A stretch of DNA of 64,000 bases from Hymenoscyphus infarciens. Taxonomy: Eukaryota; Ascomycota; Leotiomycetes; Helotiales; Helotiaceae. Of this stretch, positions 50,615 through 63,899 are shown in pieces. The notes under the pieces were generated by a model, which saw only the letters and a program-made list of their open reading frames with translations, had not been told where the DNA came from and searched no databases. The stretch is taken from contig LLCB01000281.1 of the NCBI GenBank assembly GCA_001414345.1, forward strand, positions 1-64,000, given 5' to 3'. The position numbers and the translations under genes are program-made. Position 1 is the first letter of the stretch. The number at the start of each line of letters is the position of its first letter.

Positions 50615-51175
50615 ACTAATAGTATATCTAATATCTAAAAGTTTTTTATAATATTTAAAAAAGAGCTCTAATATAGATAATTCTATATAATCTTTAAAAA
50701 GTAATATATTTATCTATTATATAGCTCTAGATATACTATAGAATTCTATATACTAATTACTAATAACTATAACTATATTTAAGATAGAGTTATCTAAAAA
50801 TCTAGAAGTATTTATATAGTATTTTCCTTAGAAAATAACGCTACTACTTAAATTATAGTTATATTCTAGTCTATTTTCGTAAGTAGTATATATATTAATT
50901 TTTAAGAAATATTAGTTCTAAATAAGTCTTTAGAAAACTACTATTCTTAAAAACTACTCTTCTTCTTACTATATATAGCTATATATAACTAGCTAGAATA
51001 TCTATTTTACTAACTCTATTAGAAAAAGAAAAAAAAATACTCTACTCTATTATTATATAATAACTATATCTTTAATAGTTAAATTAAATTAGAATAATTA
51101 AAGTAGAAAGCTTTCTAATTAATTATATTTATAAAATATTATATATAAAAAGTTAATAAATAGATAATATTAAAA
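50615..51175. other. AT-rich spacer, target region of the next LINE
   Basis: No gene or recognisable element. It ends with the left copy of the LINE target duplication (51,161-51,175). Confidence 0.4.
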
Positions 51176-54100
51176 AACCTTTTCAGAATTAATAAAGTAA
51201 CTCTAAAAGCCTTAAAATACGTTTAAACGACTATTAGATAGTCTAGAAAGAGACTAAAGTACCTTATAATTATATTAAATAATTATAGTAGTAGTAGTAG
51301 TAGAAAAAAGAGAGGCTTATAAAGAGCTTCTATTCCTCTCTCTAGAGTACTAATAACTAATAAAGATAGTATAATAAACTAAGAAGAGTAGAGTATAAAG
51401 GGATAGAAGAGAGTATTAGACTATGTAGACGTAATAGAGAAGAGCTTAATTTAAATAATACTTAACTTAGTAATAGAGAAGAGAGGTATTAAAGTAATTA
51501 TTAAAGTAGTAGAGAAAGTACTTAAATATAGAAGAACTAAGAAGAGAGAGGACGATATAATTATATATAGAATCTTATAAGAGAAGCTTACTATTATAGT
51601 TAAGAGAATAGGAGAAGTAAAAGAGCGTAGTCTAACGTAGGTAGAGAGAGCTAGAACTAGGGAACTATAGAGAGAGGTAGTAACTATACTATAAAGAGAA
51701 TACATAGTACTAGCTAAATATACTAGAGAGATTATAATCTAAGTAATAAGAATAGATAAAGAGAAGAATAAGCTATTACTAAAGAAGGTAATTAGAGCTA
51801 TAAATATAAGCAAATATAGAGTAGAAGTAATAGTAGCTTAAAAGCTCTAAAGTAGAGATATTATTATAAGGTTTAAGAAAGAGAAGTAGATAGAACATAT
51901 ATAAGATAATAGCTAGGTAAAGAAGGTATTTAGATAAGAAATAGTAGTAGTAGTAAGAATACTAGTAGTACTTATAAAAAGAGTCTTAGTAAATATACTT
52001 AAAAACGAGATAAAGAGTATATTATAAAGTATCTCTTAAGCCTCTAGTATAAGGATATTAAAGATTATATAATAAGGAAATAGATATAGAAAGTGTTAGA
52101 GATAGAAGAGACTAGCTTAAAGGAATTATATTCTTAAAGTAGTAATAATAGAAGAAGTAAGAAGACTATATATAAGAGGAATATTATAGAAAGTATAATA
52201 CTTCTTATATAAAAGATATACTTTAGAAGTAGTAGTATAGAGATATTATAAATACTAAAAGTAGGAGTATATAATACGCTTTTATAAATAAGATAAGAGG
52301 TATATCTAGTATATATATAAGAGATATAAAGAGAGTAAGGAAGAGTACTTTAGTAAGAAGAATCTAAAAAAACACTTAGTAAAGTATAAGAATTATAAAG
52401 AAGAATACTTAGTATTTATAAAAAAGTATTATATAAGAGAGTAATACTATAGATAAATAAGAGAATAATATCTTAATAAAATAACTATATTTATAAACCT
52501 ATAAAAACCCTTAAAAAAGAGTAAGATAAAGATATCTTACTTATTTACTTTTAACTAGAAAGAGAGCTTATAAAGCTTAAGAAAGAGATAGAGATAGAGA
52601 TCTATATTAGAGAGGTTAATAAATATAAATAAAGTAGAATATATAAATAGTAGTAACTTAACCTAGTTTTTAGAGAGGCTAAGAATCTCTTTTAGTATAA
52701 TAAGAGATCTAACTAGAGAAGAAATAGAAGTAATCTAAACTCTACTTATAAGACTACTATAAGTATAATAGTATTATACTAGAATATAAGAAAGATATTA
52801 GAAGCTCTTAATATAGCTCTAAATTATAAGAAGGAATATAATATACTAGTAATCTAAGAACTAGTATAGAATAGTATAAGAGACTCCTCTAGCTACTCTT
52901 TAAGCTTAAGATATAATATAATCTAGTTAAATAAGATAGTAGTACTCTTTATATATAAAAGATACTTAAAAGTAAGTTAGACGTATATTATAGATAAGAA
53001 CTAAGTAAGTATAATAATAGAGGAGAGAGTAGATAAGATAATAGTTTACTTAGTCTATAACCTATAAATAGAGTAAATACTAATTAAGGATATACTCTAG
53101 TAAGTAAGACTAAGAAGAGTACTTATAATAGATAATCTAAATACTTACTACTTTTTATAAGATATATATAAGAGATATAATAAGAACGTAGACCTTATTC
53201 TTAAACTTACTATACTATAGGTACTAGAGAGAGATATACCTTATAATAAAGCTATATAGAGAAGAGAGAGCTTTTATAACTTTATAATTAACCTTACTTT
53301 CTCTACTAAAAATATAGTAACCTAGTAAAGGTCTCTAGACTTACTAAAATTAGACTATATAGTCTAACTTCTTATAATAAAAGTAGAAGAAGAGAGAAAA
53401 GTACTATAAATACCTAGATTTAGCTAGAGACTAATAGATAAAACTCTAGTTAAAGTAGAAACCTCTTATTTAGAGACACTTATAATCTAAAATATATAAA
53501 AACTTAAAAGAGTAGTATAAAGACTTATAAAAGACTTTTAAAAGATAGTAAAAGCTTTAATACTACTTTAGAAGCTAGATAGAGAAAGAGTATAACTTTA
53601 ATAGAATATAAAGGTTAAAAAAGTATTAAAGAAGATAAGAAGATATAAAAGGACTTAGAAAGAGTATTAAATAAAGAGCTTAAAGTAGTAGTTTAATAAT
53701 ACTTTTCAAAAACTCTAAATAATAAGTAGAAAGGTAAAGATAAAGAGCTAGAAAAAGGTACTAGTAAAGATAATAAAGAATAAAAGAAAACTCTAGATAC
53801 TTAAAAAGTAAGTATACTTTAAAGAATATATAAGACTAGAAGTACTAATACTACTAATACTTATATTACTTAATAGAATAAAAGATAAGACCTATTAAAA
53901 GAAGGCTTATATTCTTATAAAAAAAAATTTCTAGAGTTAATAGCTAACTACTTAAGCGTTTCTAATAAAGACTAGAATACTAAAAGCTTTTCTAGAAGGT
54001 ACTTAATAAGTTAATATATAACTAAGAAGTATATTAAGATAGCTATAAGATTAGTATTATAAAAAGTACTAAGATTTAATATTTTAATAAATAGCTTCTT

Positions 54101-56356
54101 AAAAGCTTATAATAAACTACTTTATAAAGTACTTATTATAATAGTAAAAGTAAGCTTCTACTTATAATACTTCTTATTCTACTTCTACTATATAAAAGTA
54201 GTAATACTAAGAAAACTAAGAAAAATAACTAAAGAGTAGAGTAAGATAGAGGCTTATTAGCTAATAGTACTACTCTTAACTATAGATAAGATTCTTAAAA
54301 AAGTAATAGTATAAAGGCTTATATAGCTTATAAAGGAAATAGTAATATTACTAAAGCTATAAATAAGTAACTAGAAGTATTAAAATATAAAGCTAGTAAT
54401 TAGAATAGTAATAGAGAGTATATATATAATATAAGAAAATAAGAGCTATACGTCTCTAGCCTAACTAGATATAGTAGAAGCTTTTAACTAAGTAGACTAT
54501 ATATAGCTACTTTATATATTAAAGAAGAAAGAGGTTTTATAATAAGTAGTAATATAAATAGAGAGCTTCTTTTTTAAATAAAAAGTAATACTATTCTTTA
54601 ATAAATAATTAATAGATAAAAGAGACCTTAAATAAGATGTTTTATAAAAATTAGTACTATTACTAATACTATTTATCCTCTTTACTTTAATACTATATAA
54701 GAACCTAGTAAGAATTAATAAGCTTATTATAGTAGGCTTTATAGATAATATAAATCTACTTATAATATTAAAGAGTATAGTAGTAAACTATAAGATACTT
54801 AAGATAGCTTAGAGAGTATATAATAAGTAGGTTAATAAGTAAGAGATAGCTTTTAGTCTAGAAAAGATAGTACTTATATATTTTATAAGAATAAGAGTAC
54901 TATAGAGAGAGATAGTCTAGTTTAAGGAGATAAGGCTTATACTAGTTAAGTATATAAGGTTTCTAGAAGTAGAGCTTAATAAGAAACTAAACTAGAAAGT
55001 ATATTAAGAAAGAGTCTAGAAGAAGCTTATAATATAGACTTTTATACTTATAAGGCTTATTAGAAAAACGTAGAGAGTAAACTACTACTAAGTAAAGTAG
55101 ATATATATAGTAGTAATAAGGAGTATAATAGTATATAAAGTATTAGTATAGTACTATATTATACTAAAAGAAGGGAATATAAAGGAAATAGTAAGAAGCT
55201 TCTTTATATAATAATTAAGATACTTATAAGTAGTAATAAAGGTATATAAAGCTACTTTAATTTAGAGCTTAGAAGTTAAAATAGACTATATATTAATTAG
55301 CTTATATCTTAACTTATAAGTAGCTACTTTTAAAAAGAAGTTCTAAAAGTCTAAGTTAGAGGAACTAATCTAAAATACTTATAGATATATAGTAATATAG
55401 CTAAAGAGAAGAAAGAGAGGTAGACTAATAAAGGTAAGGAAGGTAATACTATACTTATAGATAGTAAAGTAGAAGTAAGAAGAGGAGTAGAGAGTAGAAG
55501 AAACGAGATTTAAATATAATACTATACTTATAGAATAGAAGAACTACTTAGAGACTTAAAATAGAAGAACTTAAGAGAGGAACTTAATATAATATATAAA
55601 AGTATTAGATAAAGTAGACCTAGATAAGTAAGAGCTATAAAAGGTCTATAAGAGGCTTACTAAGATAAAGAGCTTACTACTTATCTAGATATAAATAAAG
55701 GTAATAGAACTAAATACCTTCCTCTTTATAAGAAGAGTACTAAACTAGGTTATACTATAGTATATTTATATAAGTAGTAGAGAGATAATAGGATACCTAG
55801 TCTTATTTTACTAAAACATTTTATAAGAAAGAGACATACTTATAAGAACTTTAGAGAAGAGGATTAAGGATTTATAAGAGCTAAGAGAGGTACTAGTAGA
55901 TAGAAAACTAGTATTAAAGGTAACTACTTAGCTACTTAGGTTAGAGAGGCTCTAAGAGTATAAGCTAGTACTAGAATTATTTAAGAAGAGAGAGAAGAGT
56001 AAGAAAGAGGTAAAAGAAAGAGAGGAATAGAAGAAGAGAGCTAAGACGTGCTAGAAGGTAAGACCTTAGCTCTAATAATTCTAGAAGTAAATACACCTCT
56101 TATACTACTAATATATACTTTAGTAGGTTAAATATACTAACTTACTATACCCCTCTACTATATTACTAAGTTAAAGAGATAAGCTCTAAATAGATAGTAG
56201 TAGGAACTAAAGAAAAGAAGAATTATACTTATAAGAAAGCTTAAAAGGTAAAGAAGAATAAGCTAAAAGGCTATATAAACTAGAATAGAAGATATACTAC
56301 TTACTCTTAGAGCTCGGCCTACGGCCTACGTAGCGTAAGAATAATAATAATAATAA
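51176..56356 (+). mobile_element. Full-length Tad1-like LINE, 15-bp TSD
   Basis: 5,181 bp on the + strand, flanked by TAGATAATATTAAAA on both sides (51,161-51,175 and 56,357-56,371), ending in an (ATA)n tail (56,341-56,356). ORF1 (about 51,300-52,450) carries a Tyr-rich stretch (52,210-52,420) spaced like CCHC zinc knuckles, with Cys codons turned to Tyr by G-to-A change. ORF2 begins near 52,800: an endonuclease N-terminus (NILVIQELV, then LIIDNLNTYYF where GDFN is expected, about 53,130). The RT follows, with VGFIDNINLL at about 54,745-54,775 standing for the family's GF-A/V-DD-NLL motif. The 3' end is CG-rich (56,311-56,335, GGCCTACGGCCTACG). Every frame is broken. The minus-strand 84-codon frame at 51,451-51,705 is only its antisense shadow. 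Confidence 0.88.
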
Positions 56357-56371
56357 TAGATAATATTAAAA

Positions 56372-57057
56372 GAGATAAAAAAGTAGAAGAACTAGTAATT
56401 TTAATACTAGAGTTTTCATAGAACTTAGCTTATAAGAAATAAAAAAATAGATATTTTATTTCTTTTTATAATTAATTAGATACTTTTATAATAAAATCTA
56501 CTAAGATAATATAAGCTCTAGAGATATTATTATATAGATATATAAGTTTTAATCTCTTTCAATTCTACTTAATAATAAAGTATTTATATATACTAATATA
56601 TAAATAACTATAATTAAAAACTAATACTTTATAGTTAATTTAAAGAAATTAGACTTTAGAAGTATAGTTATTAATAGTTAATATAGTATAGAGTTTAAAT
56701 AGATATTCTAGCTACTTATATATATAGCTTTAATAACTATTTAATAGAATTAAGAGCTTTAATAGAAATAGAAATCTTAGTAGTTAATATAGCTTTAAAG
56801 CTATTATATATTTTATTTATTAAAATAGTTATTATATAATAAATAGAGATAGTTATTTACTATATTATATTAATACTATTATAAAAAGTAAGACACTTAT
56901 ATATACTATTTATTAACTTTTTAATTAAATTAAAAGCTATAATAGTTATAAATATCTTTGTATTTAATATATCTACTATATCACGTTTATTAAAATAGTT
57001 ATTATATTATAAGAAGAGATATTTTACTTTTCTTAGTAATATAAGCGCTATATACTA
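56372..57057. other. AT-rich unresolved repeat
   Basis: No coding motif. The last 70 bp (56,985-57,052) resemble 63,898-63,970, so the region belongs to some dispersed repeat that was also the target of the TRIM-like element at the right edge. Confidence 0.4.
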
Positions 57058-57756
57058 TCTCTTTAGTTCGTTATATAACTTACTTATAGACGTAATTAGA
57101 AGTCTAGTCTAAAACTATTTCTATTTAGATATAAATTATACTAAAATCTAGATAGCTTTAAACTATAATATTACTAAATTAGCTTAAGAGTACTAAGATA
57201 TTAACGTCTAAATTAAAGCTAAGGTATTTATACTTCTTATTCTACGTATAATAGTAGTATATCTCTTTCTATCTCTTCTTTAAATCTCTCTCGCTCTTTT
57301 ATTACTATTATACTTATATTTAATAAGATCGAGATTATACTCGTTATCGAGAAATACGTCTATAGAGTAGATTTAAGAGACTAGCTTTTTAAGAGCTTTT
57401 TTAGTAGACTTTTTAGTACTAAGAGTAGTATTAGCTTTATACTATTCTAGAGAAGATATATTAAGTAAAAAGAAAGATAAAAGAGTATAAAAGTAGTAGT
57501 AGAAGTAGTAGAAGTAGATAATAGAAACTTAGCTTATATAATTATATTATAAGCTAGCTTATACTAAAATAATTATTTTATAGTAAAGCTTTTTAAATAT
57601 AAAGAATATATTATTAAATTTCTATATTATTATATACTTTAGTAGAGTTTAAAAAATAAGATAATTATTTAATTATTTAGTTATATTAGAGCTAGAAATA
57701 TAAGATTAGAACTATATTCTACTAAAGTATATAAGTTATATAATAAACTAAAGAGA
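57058..57756. mobile_element. 699-bp deletion derivative of the 2.83-kb TIR transposon
   Basis: The ends are TCTCTTTAGTT...AACTAAAGAGA with TA on both sides (57,056-57,057 and 57,757-57,758). The left 240 bp match 7,198-7,430 and the right 430 bp match about 9,570-10,026; the roughly 2.1 kb between is missing. This is the usual way an autonomous element gives rise to a MITE. Confidence 0.75.
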
Positions 57757-57861
57757 TAATAAAGATCTATCTCTTCTTAATATATAATAACTATTAAATA
57801 AGAGTAAAAGCTATAAGAGACGTAGATATCTTAGTATTTAATATAACTTCTAAGCTATTAT

Positions 57862-58338
57862 TATAATAGCACGAAATATATATAACTATAGTAGAGATAT
57901 ATAGGAGTGTATATAGTAGAATAACGTATATAGATATTAGGCACTAATATAGAAGAAAATAATAACTATCTCTCTTCTATACTAAATATAAACGTCTATA
58001 TATAAGAGGTTAGAAGCTTCTAAGTTCTAATAATAATAATAACTAAGCTCTACTTAATATAGCTAATACTAAATAATAAGAGCTAAAAAGCTAAATATAT
58101 AACCTTTGAACCTTTAGAAAGCTAAATATATAATATCTAAATCTTAATCTCTTCTATATATAAATATTAGATATTAATACCTTTAGTACTTCGCTTATAT
58201 AAGTATTAGTTATTTATAATCTTAGCCTTAGAGGTATTAGAGGTATTAGTAGCTGCTTAAGAGTATTAGTAGTTTTATAAATACTAATAATTTAGAATAG
58301 TACTATTATATAATAATCTAGAATAGCGTGCTATTATA
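57862..58338 (-). repeat. Left (3') LTR of the 5.0-kb family A element
   Basis: 477 bp. It contains a duplicated TTTAGAATAG / TCTAGAATAGCG segment near its inner end, which makes it longer than the LTRs of the solo and 25,685 copies. Confidence 0.85.
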
Positions 58339-60369
58339 TCTCTCTTCTTTTAAAAAGACTCGTCTCGAGTCTTTAGTAATCGATTAGCATAGAATTAGGT
58401 CGATTAGAGTATTATTTATCTCTTTATTATAAAGAATATAACTTATCTTACTATTATAGTATCTAGTAGTTAGAGTAGAGTTAGTAGCTAGTAGTATTAT
58501 TATTTAAGAGCTAATCGCTTCTTATTTACTACTATATACTATATAATAATAGAATATAAATAGAAGAGAAGCTAATAATTAGCTAGTAAGTAGAAAGCGA
58601 TATACTATTATAGAGTTATTATATTCTTACTATTATTATATATTATAATAGTAATTATTAAGTAATAAATAATAATTATAAAGCGATAGCTATTATTATA
58701 AGTAGTATATTAGTAGGTGACTTTTCTCTAATTCTAACTTCTCTTCTTCTTTTCTTTTTATCTAAATAATATAAATAGTAAGAATACCTTCTAATTAGAT
58801 ATATTCTTATATACTAACTTATTTCTTAGAATATATATATATATTATATATATATATATAAAAGTAAGTTCTTCTCTTCTTGATTAGACCTGATTTAAGG
58901 CTAATCTAATATAGTAAAATACCTCTTCTATATCCTTCTAATACGCTTCTAGCTACCTACTAAGTCTACTATATTTAGTGCTTTTAGGTAAAATCTTAGA
59001 ATAGAGATTACGTATATACTTTTAAGAAGCTAAAGTTAAAGAAGTATAAGTACTATATTAAGTAGAATACTATATATATTCTAATAAGTTTAATTCTAAA
59101 TATATACTAAATTCGTTCTAACTTAAGTAGTTACTATAGTTTATTAGGAAGGAGTTTAATAAGCTTAAGCTTAAGAAGGAGAAGAAACAGATTAAGAAGG
59201 CTACTAAGGCCTTAGATAAGATATTAATTATTACTAGTATAGAGGTATTAAAGAATAGTTTAAAAGTATAGTTTACTCTTCTAGAAGAGACTTAGGCGCT
59301 TCGCGCTAAGGTTATTATAAGTACCTCTTACTTATTAGAGAGGTTTTAGTTACTAATATTTAATAGTTCTTACGCTATACTATAGAGAGTAAGACCTTTA
59401 TCTAAACCTAGGTTTAGGTCCTCTTTAAAGCCTATTTAAAGAGTTTATAAGCGTCCTCTCTAAAGCTAGTTATAAGAGGTTACTAAAGTAAGAAGCGTAC
59501 TTATAAGAAGAAGGTAGAGGAAGAGCCGATTTAGGCTTCTTATACTTAGAAGAGTAGAGAGAAGAATAATAAGTTAGAGGAAGAAGAGAATATATAGGCT
59601 CTGTTTTAGTAGTAACTCGGTCTTAGTTCTTTACTTTATTAATTTCGAATATTCCTACTAGTTAGTGTTTTATCTTAGGTTTTTATTATAAGTTCTTTAT
59701 TAAGAGTAACTAGAATTAGAGAGTATTAATAGAGTTTTATAAATTAACTTTTTTATCTAATTCTTATTTAATTTTTATATATTAAGCTATTTAAAGAGGT
59801 GTTAGAGTAGTCTTAGCTCTTTTAGATATTTAGTATAAAAGTCTCTTAGACGATATAGTGAACCTTGAAAATTATCTATAGAATACTAAGTAGAATCTGA
59901 ATTATAATAGACTTCGTAGATGCTTTTAAAAGAGACTTTGTTTTTAATCCTTTAATATTAAAGTATAAGTATTTGCGTTTACTAAAAGAGTATAGTCTAA
60001 CTCTGTTTAGTAGATTAGAAAAAGTTTAAAGTTTAAAGTAGAGATAGAGGTGAATTTAGAATAGAGTTAGAAGCGAATATTAAGAGATAACGTTATAGGC
60101 AATAGTAATAACTTAGTTAAGAGCTTACTTTAAGAGTATACTAACTTATATTAGATTCGAAGAATTTAAAAACGTGAAGTTGGAAATAAAAATTCGATGA
60201 TATTATAGATAGTAATAACTTAGCTAAGAGGTTACTATTCTTTTAAGAGTGTACTAATTCGATTTATATTTAATTTAAAAGTTTAAATAAAAAAAGGACT
60301 TCTAGCTTAGCTAGAAGTAAAAGAAAGTAAGAAAGAATATAAAGACTATAAGACTCTAAGTAGAGTTAG

Positions 60370-60700
60370 TAGCGTTTTAGCTAGTTAAAAGAGTTTATTA
60401 CTAAATGTTAAAAACACTATTTAAAGTATCTAGATAATAAAAGAAGGAGTTTTAGATAGTTAAAAGTAAAGTTGTTTCTAAAGTTATTAGAGTTTTACTA
60501 TCTAAAGTTTAAGATAATAAAAGAGGTAGCTTTAGCTAGTTAAATAAACTTAATACTAAAGTTATTAAAGTTAAAATTATTATCTGAAGTCTAGGATAAT
60601 AAAAGAGGTAGTTTTAGCTAGTTAAACGAAGTTAATACCGAAGTTATAAAAGCTGAAATTATTATTCGACGTTTAAGATAATAAAAAAGAGGTATAGTTT
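60370..60700. repeat. Tandem repeat, about four units of 80-82 bp
   Basis: Units begin ATAATAAAAGAGGTAGTTTT at 60,434, 60,514, 60,596 and 60,678 (spacing 80, 82, 82 bp), preceded by a partial unit. Each contains TTTAGCTAGTTAAA and ACTAAAGTTATTA. One to two related units occur at 39,325-39,470 in the other family A element. Non-coding as far as I can see. Confidence 0.7.
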
Positions 60701-62428
60701 TAGATACGATATTTATTAGTACTATCGTAGAAACTATATTACTTAGACCTATAGGCTATCTTATTCCCTTTAGAGTACTTAAAGACTTATTTATCTTCTA
60801 ATTCTAATTTCACTTCTAAAGTAGAAGATAATTTACTATTATATTATAGAGAGTTTAGAGCTAAATAGAGAGGTATTCTAAACTATAGTACTAATATCTC
60901 GTAACTTAGTATTTTACTAGGTCTCTTTATCTATAGTTAAAAGATTATTTACTATCTTAGTAAAGTTGTAATTCTAGTGTCTCTTAAGAGTAGTAGACGG
61001 GTTTTAAAGCTAAAGTGTAATCTTATTTTATTCTATATATAAAAGAACCTTTCTAATTCTAGTATCTCTCTAAGTATAGCTATACTTGAAAAGTAACTTT
61101 TTAAAGTTAATAAAAGTTTTTTTAGTATAATCTTATTCTAATTCTACTTCTATCTCTTTTAACCTTTATACTAGCTACTAAGACTCGGTTTATAACTAAG
61201 TAATCGTAGTCTTTTAGTTTAAAAGAGATTTAGAGTAGAGTTAGATAATGTTTAATTAGGATTAATAGCGATAACTTAGCTAAGAGCTTATTTCTAAGTT
61301 TCGTTCTAATAGAAAGTGTATTTTAACTAATTTATATCTAATTCGAGGTTTAAGAAGTAGTAGGAAGTTTATTAAGAGTAGAGGCTTATAAGCGAAAGAG
61401 GTCTAAACGTAGGCTTTAAAAAGTAAAGAAGGGTTTAAATAAAGGTTTAAAAGAGAGTTAGATTAGTAAGAGTTTAGAAGTAGAGTGTTTTTTTAAGTTA
61501 TTAACTTTATAGTTCGCTTATAATTATATCTATCTTATCTAACTAATTGTTTTATTCTTTATTTTTATACTACTATCTTATTAATATATTATCTATATCT
61601 AAGAAGTCTTACTTATTATTTTGTTAAGATCTTCTAGGTCTTAGTATATAGTTATAGATTAGAGAGAGTTTAAAGAGTCTTTTAAAAAGAAGAGTAGCCT
61701 TAGAAAAGAGTTATTAGAAGGTATTAAAGATAGCTATCTAAAGCTAAAAGAGGTATAAATTTAAGCTTAGAAGTAAGAGAGAGTTAGATTAAGAAGAGTT
61801 TAAAGATAAAGTGTTTTATTAACTTTAAATTATAAGATTACTTATTTATCTTTCTAGCTTAACTAGCTAATTTCTTATTTCTTAATTCTCTACTTCTAAA
61901 GCTTATATAACCGACTATATCTAGTCTATATTTAAGAAGTCCTACTAGTCTCTTTAACTATTATTTCGTTAAGATCTTCTAAATCTTAGTATATAGGTGC
62001 TATTTAAGTAGCTTTTAGAAAAGAGAGTAGCTCTAGAAGAGCGTTTAACGTCTTATAGTAGAACTAGGTTTAATATTTTAAAGATATCGATTTAGAGAGA
62101 GAGAGATAAGATTAGATTTAGAAGCCTTCTAGATAACTATTATAAGTTAACTTATTTACTAAATCTAGGGTTATTAGAACTCTTAGAAATACTTAGTATA
62201 TTCTAATCTCTTAATATATACTAAAATACGATTTTTACTAGCTGTTTATATAAATACTAAACTCTAGTATTACTAGCTGTCTAAGTAGTCTCTAATTACC
62301 TAGCTATATAAAGATATTATTATAATATTCTAAATTAAGAGTGAATTAACTTCTAAATAAAGAGTAGTAATAAGCTTAAAGGAGATATTATTAAGGCTAT
62401 TACTAGTGAAGAAGAGTTATTGTTTTTA

Positions 62429-62905
62429 TATAATAGTATAAAATATATATAATTATAGTAGAGGTATATAGAAGTATATATAGTAGAATAACGTATATAG
62501 ATATTAGATACTAATATAGAAGAAAATAATAACTATCTCTCTTTTATACTAAATATAAACGTCTATATATAAGAGGTTAGAAGCTTCTAAGTTCTAATAA
62601 TAATAATAACTAAGCTCTATCTAATATAGCTAATACTAAATAATAAGAGCTGAAAAGCTAAATATATAACCTTTGAACTTTTAGAAAGCTAAATATATAA
62701 TATCTAAATCTTAATCTCTTTTATATATAAATATTAGATATTAATACTTTTAGTACTTTACTTATATAAGTATCGGTTATTTGTAATCTCGGCTCTAGAG
62801 ATATTAGAAATATTAGCAGCTACTTAGAGGTATTAGTAGTTTTACGAATACTGATAATTTAGAATAGTGTTATTATATAATAATTCAGAATAGCGTGCTA
62901 TTATA
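62429..62905 (-). repeat. Right (5') LTR of the 5.0-kb family A element
   Basis: 477 bp, identical in length to the left LTR and collinear throughout, with mostly transition differences. Followed by TSD copy ATTAT. Confidence 0.85.
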
Positions 62906-62924
62906 ATTATATATATATCTTATT

Positions 62925-63037
62925 TATCACGGAAAAAGAGAGGTCTTACGTGACCTCTTTTCTCTATATATATAGCAGAGTTTTCACCTTCTAAATTCAA
63001 GCTTCTTAGAGTGTTTTTAACTTAAAAATACGTTATA
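62925..63037 (+). repeat. Left 113-bp terminal repeat of the TRIM-like element
   Basis: Starts TATCACGGAAAAAGAG and ends AATACGTTATA. Preceded by TSD copy TTATT. Confidence 0.8.
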
Positions 63038-63786
63038 GTTATAAGCCTAGTTTATATATATAGTATATTATATTTATACTTATAGTATACTCTTATAACT
63101 TCTTTATCTTCTACTTACGTATTTAATATTACGATGTATTTAGAACGCTCTCTACTATTAGTTAGTATAAATAACCCCTCGATACTTACTCTTAATAAGC
63201 ACTCGAAAGCTCTTAAAGTAGAGCTCTTCTAACTTCGAATATAAGACTCTTCTAATAAGCGCGAATAAGAACTCTTCTAATAAGCGTAGACGGGACTCTC
63301 TTATAGAACGCTCTTAGCTTCGAATATAGCGAAAGCTCTACTACGAGTAGGTATATCTTAATTCAGTAGCTTACTCTCTCGACGAGCTCGTATAAAGCCT
63401 TTCGCGGAAGGTATTTAAACTAGAAGCCTAGTAGCGCGCTAGCTACTCTAAGAGGTGCTCGATTAAGACGATCCGGAAGCCTAGTACTCTACGAAGCTAG
63501 TATATAACGCTAACTACGAGCTACTATATCTACGAACGCTACCCGCTATCTTTACTAAAGCTAGAGCTAATAACGTGCTAGAGTATAAGAGAGGAAGTTA
63601 GATAGGATCTAGAAGTAGGACTTTACTTTTAAATATTATCTAGAATCGCTATTTAGAAGTTTAAAGTAATCTATATAGCTCTATAAGATCTAGAGTAGAA
63701 ATAGAAAGCGATATAGTTAAGAGGTTCTTTTATAATCTAGTTTAAGTTTATAGGCCTAGGAAGCTATCTCCTAGACTTAAGAGATG

Positions 63787-63899
63787 TATTACGGAAAAAG
63801 GGAGGTCTTACGTAACCCCTTTTCTCTATATATATAGTAGAGTTTTCACCTTCTAAATTCAAGCTTCTTAGAGCGTTTTTAACTTAAAAATACGTTATA
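63787..63899 (+). repeat. Right 113-bp terminal repeat of the TRIM-like element
   Basis: Starts TATTACGGAAAAAGGG and ends AATACGTTATA. Followed by TSD copy TTATT. Nearly identical to the left repeat. Confidence 0.8.

Larger units (their letters stand above)
57862..62905 (-). mobile_element. 5.0-kb family A LTR element, no recognisable pol, TSD ATTAT
   Basis: The two LTRs, 57,862-58,338 and 62,429-62,905, are both exactly 477 bp (TATAATAG...CTATTATA). ATTAT is duplicated at 57,857-57,861 and 62,906-62,910. A pyrimidine tract (TCTCTCTTCTTTT) inside the left LTR places the polypurine tract there, so the element reads leftward. The internal 4.1 kb has no RT or integrase block I can detect on either strand. 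It includes a + strand readable stretch at about 59,000-59,560 (Lys-rich, with a LLEETQALRAKV segment) that I cannot assign, and an 80-bp tandem repeat (60,370-60,700). I infer a non-autonomous (LARD-like) derivative. Confidence 0.85.
62925..63899 (+). mobile_element. TRIM-like miniature LTR retrotransposon, 975 bp, TSD TTATT
   Basis: Direct terminal repeats of exactly 113 bp each (62,925-63,037 and 63,787-63,899) start TATCACGG/TATTACGG and end ACGTTATA. They share GTTTTCACCTTCTAAATTCA and contain a small hairpin (GAGGTCTTACGTGACCTC). TTATT lies on both sides (62,920-62,924 and 63,900-63,904). A 749-bp internal region cannot hold gag-pol. It is much richer in CpG than its surroundings (for example 63,240-63,560), yet still nearly free of CpA. 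One phase can be read for a stretch as an Arg/Ser-rich peptide, but I do not recognise it. Orientation is uncertain. Size, direct repeats and a 5-bp duplication fit a terminal-repeat retrotransposon in miniature. Confidence 0.8.

Noticed and set aside
51451..51705. 84-codon minus frame
   Set aside because: Antisense of LINE ORF1, whose other copies show the coding sense is +.
38408..62905. Starship or other giant mobile element with a tyrosine-recombinase captain
   Set aside because: No DUF3435-type R-H-R-Y recombinase could be supported. The large span is explained by nested LTR elements and LINEs.
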